Assembly: GCA_009760855.2 (NCBI GenBank)
Contig: WPIO01000028.1
Coordinates: forward strand, 641,001-705,000
DNA from: Cristatella mucedo
Taxonomy: Eukaryota; Bryozoa; Phylactolaemata; Cristatellidae
DNA length: 64,000 nucleotides
Direction: 5' to 3'
Shown here: one piece after another, positions 57,911 through 64,000 of the stretch
Numbering within the stretch: the stretch's first letter is position 1
How the letters are laid out: the number at the start of each line of letters is the position of its first letter
The notes under the pieces: model-generated
What the model saw: the letters and a program-made list of their open reading frames with translations, nothing else
Database searches by the model: none
Told to the model about the DNA's origin: nothing
Made by a program: the position numbers and the translations under genes

Positions 57911-58609
57911 CTCGACTTCTGCAACTCACTGCTTACTGGCCTACCAGCATGTGCGATCAGGCGATTGCAGCTGGTGCAAAACTCTGCAGCTAGGCTTGTC
58001 TGTCGTGAGCGTCGCAGTTGCCACATTACTCCACTTCTCGCCGACCTGCACTGGTTACCAGTCAAGCAACGGATTGACTTCAAGGTTTTGTCGCTCACTT
58101 TTAGGTCTCTTCATTCTATGGCTCCAGCCTATCTTTCAGAGATACTACCCCATCAGGCAAAGCATCGTACCACTCGCTTTTCGGAATCTAACAGTCTAGA
58201 AATACCTCGTACAAACCTTAAATCCTTTGGAGACCGTGCATTTAGCTCGTATGCTCCCACAGCCTGGAACTCCCTCCCGACCTGCATCAGAACATTCCCT
58301 GACCTGACCACATTTAAAAGAAACTTAAAAACATACCTATTTAGGACAGCATTTAGTGGGTCCTTGTGATTCGTCCTCGATGTGCTTATGCGTGCTGACA
58401 CTTCATGCTGCCACTAACCACATTTGCATGCTGACCCAGTGCATGTAACCCCTAACCATGTTATTCATTTTGTTTGTTTTTCAAGCATGATTTTACTTAC
58501 TATTCTATTGCGTATCACTTTGCAGCAAATGTAAAGCGCCTAGAAAGAGATTAAGTTCTCTGAGGGCGCTTTATCAAGTGCAATATTATTATTATTATTA
58601 TTATTATTT
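57911..58609 (+). mobile_element. LINE-1 3' part, 5'-truncated, well preserved
   Basis: It enters at L-D-F-C-N-S-L-L and stays open to a stop at 58367-58369, through LVCRERRSCHITPLLADLHW and FSSYAPTAWNSLPTCIRT. The 3' region, the full tail hairpin and (ATT)8 follow. It differs little from the 47355-48652 copy, so it is a young copy too. Confidence 0.92.
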
Positions 58610-58937
58610 GCGATCAGAAAATAATGATAATATACTATAAAACTACCGGAGCGCCTTTAGAGTAATCTCAGAGAACCCAAACGCCTCTCAGGTAAGTTAC
58701 ATATGGTAGAAAGCGAGCACAAAAGCGGAGTTCAAGTGTGCAATTGCAGCACGCATGAGTGCATACAAACTAGTAACGTGTTACAAAATTTCCATGTTAC
58801 CGTTGTGAGTTTTCTGCTCAAATTAACTACTTTGAATGCTATGTGATAGGAACTCGGCTAAAGCTTTTGTTATTTGTCGAGAGGATGCAGTGAGTATTCA
58901 AATTGCTTCTGCTACTTGTAGGAAGCATTTTCATCAA

Positions 58938-59025
58938 AATAATAGTAATAATAATGCCATTGATAAAGTACCCTCGGAGAATTCAATCTCTTCTTCTCTT
59001 TTTATGCTCTTTACATTTGCTGCGA
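58938..59025 (-). mobile_element. LINE-1 3' tail fragment
   Basis: Tail complement GATAAAGTACCCTCGGAGAA, then TTCAATCTCTTCTTCTC and CTTTACATTTGCTGCGAATG, bounded by (AAT)n at 58938. Confidence 0.75.
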
Positions 59026-60199
59026 ATGAATAAAAAATCTGTTAGGTTAAGGTGGCAACCAATTTATTGCTTACCGAATGTCTTGCTGGAATAGAACAGA
59101 AGACGCTAATGGAATTGTACCAAAGACAGCAGCGCTTTAATTCGAAAACCTTTCTCAGATTATTGTTTTCATTAAGCCTTCGTAATTTAATTTGTACCCA
59201 CTGTTACTATTCAAGTCAAAAAGCTTTCTTAAAATTAATTTTGCTGATTCATTTTTGGTGTCGCAAGCATAGGTTCTCCCCAAAAATGCTTGAAAAAAGA
59301 TCCCCATTAGTGCTGCGTTTCCGCTTAATTGTCGTCTTACTTTTTCAAAAACAAAAGTGCTCCACTCGCCCATAGTTCTCGCGTCCTCGCATTTTCCTAA
59401 AAACCTGTAACCAATCAGACAATACCAAGTCAATTGAAGTAGCTTGTTAAGCACTTACAGCTCAAGCAAATTAATCAAGCCTAGGCTCGTAGACTTGTCG
59501 CAGTTAACCGGTCAGTTGACCTCCTATTACAGTTGGAAGCTATCAAGCTCCGCACCTCTAAAAACAATTTTGGCTACAGCCCAGTTCATATTTGAGTATT
59601 CCTAAGTATTTTTTGCATGCTTATGCTGTCAATTCAATGATAAATAGCTTTTTGCTGCAATTTATTCTCCGTCAGAGCTAGAAAATTATAGCCTCTTCAG
59701 TGCGACTTCAATTTTTTTCTGTCTCTTTTGACCGAAAAAAACAGGAGATTGGAAAGAGCATTTCACGCTGGCCCAGTCTGAACAATTCAATGCTCTTATG
59801 CTTAAGAAAGTCGACAAACTGCAACTGAGCATACCGTATGGGTCTTTTTGATCGTATAGCGAATATCTAGTCATACAAAAGTAATAAACTGAATGTCCGA
59901 CTGGGAAGGGCTCATTGTTTCAGGCATGCCCTACTTTCGATGAAAGATTTGTAATTAATTAATCTAGTGCCTTTAATTTCCTTTAATACGCATTCTATAA
60001 AAACTATAACTGCTAGCTTTATCTTCAATGAACCTCAACGGCATAATCTATTGCCATATTGAACCCACTTTTTGTTCTTTCGCGTTAGCATGCGGTGAGT
60101 TTTCAATAGCTGAAAAGTTAGGGATAATGATTTTTTTAAACTACTCGCGTAATAAACGCATACTGAAATTATTTTCCATATACAATTATTTCAGCTTAT
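59026..60199. other. Unassigned AT-rich sequence with faint LINE similarity
   Basis: CACTTACAGCTCAAGCAAAT near 59450 and GGCTCGTAGACTTGTCGCAG near 59485 resemble the LINE L-Q-L-V-Q segment. The rest is unrecognised. Confidence 0.35.
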
Positions 60200-60560
60200 T
60201 TCAAAGTGATTCTGACTTCCTCACTGTAGATACTACAGCCAAGCTGCTTCATACGTTGGTGGGATCATTTTAATCATATTCCTCGCTTCATAACAAGTCT
60301 TCCATCCCGTCTTACATAGAGACACTTGGTGTTAGTGCAACGAATGTTGCAAGACGTGACTTTCGTGCACGTCATAAACTCCACACCAAGCAATGTATTA
60401 ACTTCACTGAGTGTCATTCACATTTGGTACCAGCATTCTCTTCCCTTCGCCTATTCATTGGATATAGTACTTAGTCAAGCTTATTACTTGGTCATTCTCC
60501 GTGCACCTGTGACGTCACCCGTTACTTACGTTGCATATCCACGACATCCGCATTCCAGAG
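60200..60560 (+). mobile_element. Possible very old LINE fragment
   Basis: A reading D-T-T-A-K-L-L-H-T-L-V near 60230 parallels DTTSKLVHAFV of the LINE C-terminal part, followed by a degraded region with CCAAGCAATGTATTAACTTC (K-Q-R-I-D-F position). No frame survives. Confidence 0.4.
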
Positions 60561-60904
60561 CAGAAGCATATGTTTGACGAATCTCTTCACCTTTAGAGTA
60601 ATTAAATATTAGTTTGTATTGCTTCTTTATTTGTGATAAGCCTTTTCAATTCCGGCATGTAAGCAATAATAAGTTTTATAATTATTGTATATTGAAAGTC
60701 CTTCTTTACAGAACCATTTTAGAACTAATTCTCTATCTACGGTAGTGCTGCACTAGTCGGTCCAATAGAAGTAATAACCAATACTTGCTGATTTTTGAGG
60801 TCTCATTCAGAGGCTAGCATGCAAATTCAAACAACTATCTTGCAGAGATCAGCATGCAAAAGCACACCAGAAAAAGATCAAGCCCAACGGTAATTATAAA
60901 ATAA

Positions 60905-61515
60905 GTAATTCTCCATTTTTACCGTACCCTCACAGAACTTAATCTCAATCTAGAAGCTTTACACGTTCCGTAAAGGAAGTATGTCATTATGGTTATTGAA
61001 AATGCTCACAGTGGCAGCACCCATAAGCACACAATGACCGACTAGTGCTTCAAGGAACAAATGCATTTTCACCTTCCATTTTAATTTCGTCTAATGAGGG
61101 AATGTCATAATATCCGTCGGCAGTGACCTCCCGGCTTTTTGAGCATATGAACTAAAGGTAGTTTATCAAAGGATTTGAGGTTGATTCGGTGAATAGCTAA
61201 ATGATTTAATCAGAAAAATGGGCGGTACGATGCCTAGCCAAGTGAGGAAGTAGATCTGATAAGTAGGCTGGAGCAAGAGAATGAACAGACCTACAAGTGA
61301 GTAACAAAACTTTAAAGTGGATGTTTTGCTGGCATAAGATCCAGTATAAGTCGGCACGAAGTGGTGTACTACCTCATTTGCGACACTCGCGACACTCACG
61401 ACAAACGGGGGCGTGGCGGCAGAGGTTTGCATCACTGCTAGCGCCTTATTGCATAGGCCTAAAGATATGCAGGGAGTACAATGCAGAAGTTTAGGCAGAA
61501 TGTCACAAATGCATG
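60905..61515 (-). mobile_element. LINE-1 3' half, decayed
   Basis: On the minus strand the C-terminal domain blocks (near 61440 to 61180) and 3' region lead to a degraded tail complement (ACCCTCACAGAACTTAATCT) at about 60927. The CAGCACCCATAAGCACACAA block is shared with the other copies. Confidence 0.78.
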
Positions 61516-61533
61516 GATCCACATGCTTGAGCA

Positions 61534-61537
<4 letters not shown>

Positions 61538-61600
<63 letters not shown>
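61538..61600 (+). repeat. (CA)n microsatellite
   Basis: About 30 CA dinucleotides ending in a short (TA)n, just beyond the LINE fragment and before a SINE-A. Confidence 0.98.
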
Positions 61601-61608
<8 letters not shown>

Positions 61609-61619
61609 GCGTAAATATT

Positions 61620-61795
61620 GAAAATAAATATACTAGCTGATTTAGCACTCTTTTTGCTTAGTGGCAAAAGAGCCTTAAAGGCTATCACCACCGCTTGCAG
61701 TGGCAAGAAAGGATCGCCCACCGCAGGATTCGAACCTACAACCTCGGTACCGAGGACGTGAAGAGCAACCGCCTTACCTGGTGTGACATCGCGGC
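61620..61795 (-). mobile_element. SINE-A copy, best B box
   Basis: The minus strand carries a canonical B box (GGTTCGAATCC, from complement GGATTCGAACC at 61726-61736). It also has the body complement ACCGCTTGCAGTGGCAAGAA and an AT-rich end AAAATAAATATACTAGCTGA. Confidence 0.88.
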
Positions 61796-62718
61796 TTACC
61801 TGATGCAGAACCGCATAATTCTGCAAGGTTGTGAAGAAATAATAATCTCGCTTTCGGCTGTCTTTATATTTGGGCTGCGCCCAAACGCCCGTCGTGCCAC
61901 GCACGTCAACGAACGCCTGCAGCATTTTGAAGCCTCCGGCAAACGAGCGTGTTCACCGGCCTAAGGTTGTTCACCAAAAAGCATATAGTAGCCAAAGATC
62001 TTAATTCACTTTCTGGAGTACATGTTGGCTTTTTTAATTTCCCAAAATTTAAATTCTGCCCCAGTGCTATGTACTACCTAGCGATCCTCGGATTCGAATG
62101 CCGTTGGAAGGCCAGCCGGAAGTACAAAAGTACAAAACCCCTAACCGCACGGCACGGCACGAGTGCCTCTCTTCATTGATTACCTTGTTGATTCAACGCC
62201 CCAATTAATTCGGGCCGAGCCGCGACTCGAGCAGCCGCAGATCGCGCTCTGGGAACGAGGTTATCTGAACGAGATTAGTACACACGACCCAGAGAGGAGC
62301 GAGCAGACTAAGTGCACTGTTATACGAACAATTGCAACTACGTCTTATCTTGCTCAATGCTGGCATTGCCTCAGCAATCCAGTCCCTTCCGCCTAGAGTT
62401 TAGTTAAGCTGTCTGTGGGGTACAGAAGTCAACGTCCGGCGTCCAACACCTCTTACAAGACTACGCCCACTGGCAAACTTTTGATGCGTAGTGAAGCGTT
62501 AGGCCACTGCGAATCGGAACAAAAAGTCCAATGCATTTGCTTTTACGGCAGGCCGATTCAACAGCCGTAGCTCGGTCTTAAACGCTCACATAAAATCGAC
62601 GATGACGACATGACATTCTTTAGGTTGCAAAGTCAATTGCATTATCACAGAAAAAACGCGCATATGATGACATGCGAGAGTAGAAGTTAACTTAAGTCGG
62701 GATGCATGTGAAAAGTAG
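61796..62718. other. Unassigned sequence
   Basis: Mixed composition, short frames, no repeat or domain recognised. Confidence 0.5.
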
Positions 62719-63175
62719 TCACCATAAAAACGTAGAGCTTGAGACATAGACAGGTAGCCCTGTCCATCTACCTACTGCAACAGCATGACATATAGCACTG
62801 TCGCTACACTGACTATTGCTAAAAGACAGTTCCTCGTCTGGCTTGTAGCAAGATTTGGCTACAGTCGCATCACTTGTAGTGCAGACATTATCAGCATTCG
62901 ACTCACAAGCAGAGAAAACAGCTTGTCCAGCGTCAGAACAGCAGTCTATTACCTCAACAATTAAAACGGTAGCAGTATCAAGCAAGTTTCATCCGTCACA
63001 GACTCCACGGTGACTATACCCTGCTCAGGAAAATTATCAATCAAGGCTAATGTACTAGAGACCTGCACGTTCTCAGCAGCCATGTCTTTGCTCTCGTGTA
63101 AAATCATAATTATCCGGCCTCTCAAACCGTGTATCCGGCTTCCCGATTGCAACACGCGGAGCTTCAACTACGGCC
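62719..63175 (-). pseudogene. Unassigned reading frame with one apparent frameshift
   Basis: Two overlapping minus-strand frames, 63167-62961 and 62985-62719, would join with a one-base shift near 62980. They read L-I-D-N-F-P-E-Q-G-I-V-T-V-E-S-V-T-D, then D-T-A-T-V-L-I-V-E-V-I-D. An acidic, serine-rich stretch follows (S-N-A-D-N-V-C-T-T-S-D). I do not recognise a family. The residue mix is more protein-like than elsewhere in this part of the window. A decayed retroelement gene or a pair of misread exons are both possible. Confidence 0.25.
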
Positions 63176-63819
63176 TGCAAACGGCGCTTTGTATTTTATT
63201 TTTTTATTTTTATTTTTTATTGGACACCTTAGGTAGGATAACAAATGACGTGGTATACAGTCTTCCTGAGACAATTCATCAATTTATAGTGACTTTCCAT
63301 GCATCCACTATTGCAGCGGGCTACATCCTTGAGCAGTCAGACGAATATGGCAGATAGCAACCTGTTGTTTTTGGCATACGGAAGTTCAACAAAAGGAAGC
63401 CAAATACTCAGCTGCAGATTTGAATTGCACGGCATTACTAAAGGCTATCCAAATCTATGTATTTACTCGGCACATGCTTTATTCTGTAAATAAACCAGCA
63501 AAGTGCTGCTAGTTAAAAAGAATGCGCCGGGAACCAATGGTGCTGTATGACAGTGGCTCCGGCGGCGGCTGTTCTAGTGTGAGTCTCACGGAGACACAGC
63601 GGGAGCTCGTGCTCGGTAAACGAGACTCTCCTTTATTACTCTCAACGGGCACATATATGAGAGCCCAGTCAATCACAGCAGACGACACGAAATATAATCT
63701 GCATTAGTGGCCTGACGCTTGGCTGCTTTAACGGCTTAACTATTGGCCACAGGTGAGGCATGTACATTAGTGTCAAGCGCTTCGCTAGTTACAGCAGAAG
63801 CCGCAGGCGCACACAACAT
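63176..63819. other. Unassigned sequence
   Basis: A T-rich run at 63190-63222 and no identifiable feature up to the retroelement fragment at the right edge. It may include other parts of that element. Confidence 0.45.
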
Positions 63820-63960
63820 CGGCCATCTACGGCCTTTGGGCCCATCAGTTGTTTGAGTACGACTTCACCATACGTCACAAAATAGGTAGAGCCAATGCCC
63901 AGGTTGATGCCCTGTACGATCAGCAACCACGTGGGCGGCTGCAAACCTGGCCTGTGAGTT
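63820..63960 (+). mobile_element. Ty3/gypsy-type RNase H fragment
   Basis: The frame reads G-L-W-A-H-Q-L-F-E-Y-D-F-T-I-R-H, then K-I-G-R-A-N-A-Q-V-D-A-L. It matches the end of the reverse-transcriptase-linked RNase H of Ty3/gypsy LTR retrotransposons (pattern W..QL..YDF.I.....G..N..ADALSR). In the usual motif Ala-Asp-Ala is typical, so Val-Asp-Ala is a small change. Sequence to the left does not continue the domain, so the copy is broken on its 5' side. The 3' side runs towards the window edge. Confidence 0.6.
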
Positions 63961-64000
63961 GTTCTCGCCGAAATCAGGGAAGCTGAGAAAAAATATGCTG

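Overview
The window is animal-type nuclear DNA. It has spliced, GC-rich protein genes with long repeat-filled introns, many 5'-truncated non-LTR retrotransposons, tRNA-derived SINEs, hAT-type MITEs and long microsatellites. I see no operons, bacterial promoters, CRISPR arrays or rRNA. The KAP-type P-loop NTPases with transmembrane hairpins and the CR1/L2-like LINEs point to a metazoan, probably an invertebrate; I cannot name the species.

The only convincing protein genes are two tandem paralogues on the minus strand. Both encode membrane-anchored KAP P-loop NTPases of the NKPD1/Kidins220 type. Gene A (exons at 8711-8516 and 7503-5768) shows only its first two exons before the window's left edge. 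Gene B (28994 down to 20476) can be modelled as five exons giving 932 residues, with phases matching at every junction. Its last intron appears to use a GC-AG donor/acceptor pair. In both genes a short first exon carries Walker A. A large second exon carries two transmembrane pairs, the KAP motif ([10 protein letters not shown]) and Walker B. The first exons are almost identical at the DNA level (143 of 144 bases over the core), although the second exons have clearly diverged, which suggests exon-restricted gene conversion. GC-rich tracts lie upstream of both genes (8.7-9.9 kb and 29.0-30.3 kb), with another at 14.0-17.9 kb.

The rest is mostly repeats. One CR1/L2-like LINE family (LINE-1 here) ends in a conserved hairpin tail followed by (ATT)n and is present in well over ten copies. 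These range from an almost full-length broken copy (49.56-52.71 kb) to tails of under 100 bases; the best-preserved is a 5'-truncated copy with a 349-codon open frame (47.36-48.65 kb). A second, older LINE family (LINE-2) lies at 1.64-3.83 kb, 13.23-14.02 kb and 56.26-56.39 kb. Two tRNA-derived SINE families are present (SINE-A and SINE-B), and the 3' tail of SINE-B matches the LINE-1 tail. Two related hAT MITEs have 8-bp target duplications, one of them perfect. Two apparently unclassified dispersed repeats (C and D), a pogo/Tigger-like remnant, a Ty3/gypsy RNase H fragment at the right edge, a 31-bp minisatellite, a 96-bp tandem duplication and many microsatellites complete the picture. The window from 30 to 64 kb contains no gene I can support, only transposon debris and unannotated sequence.
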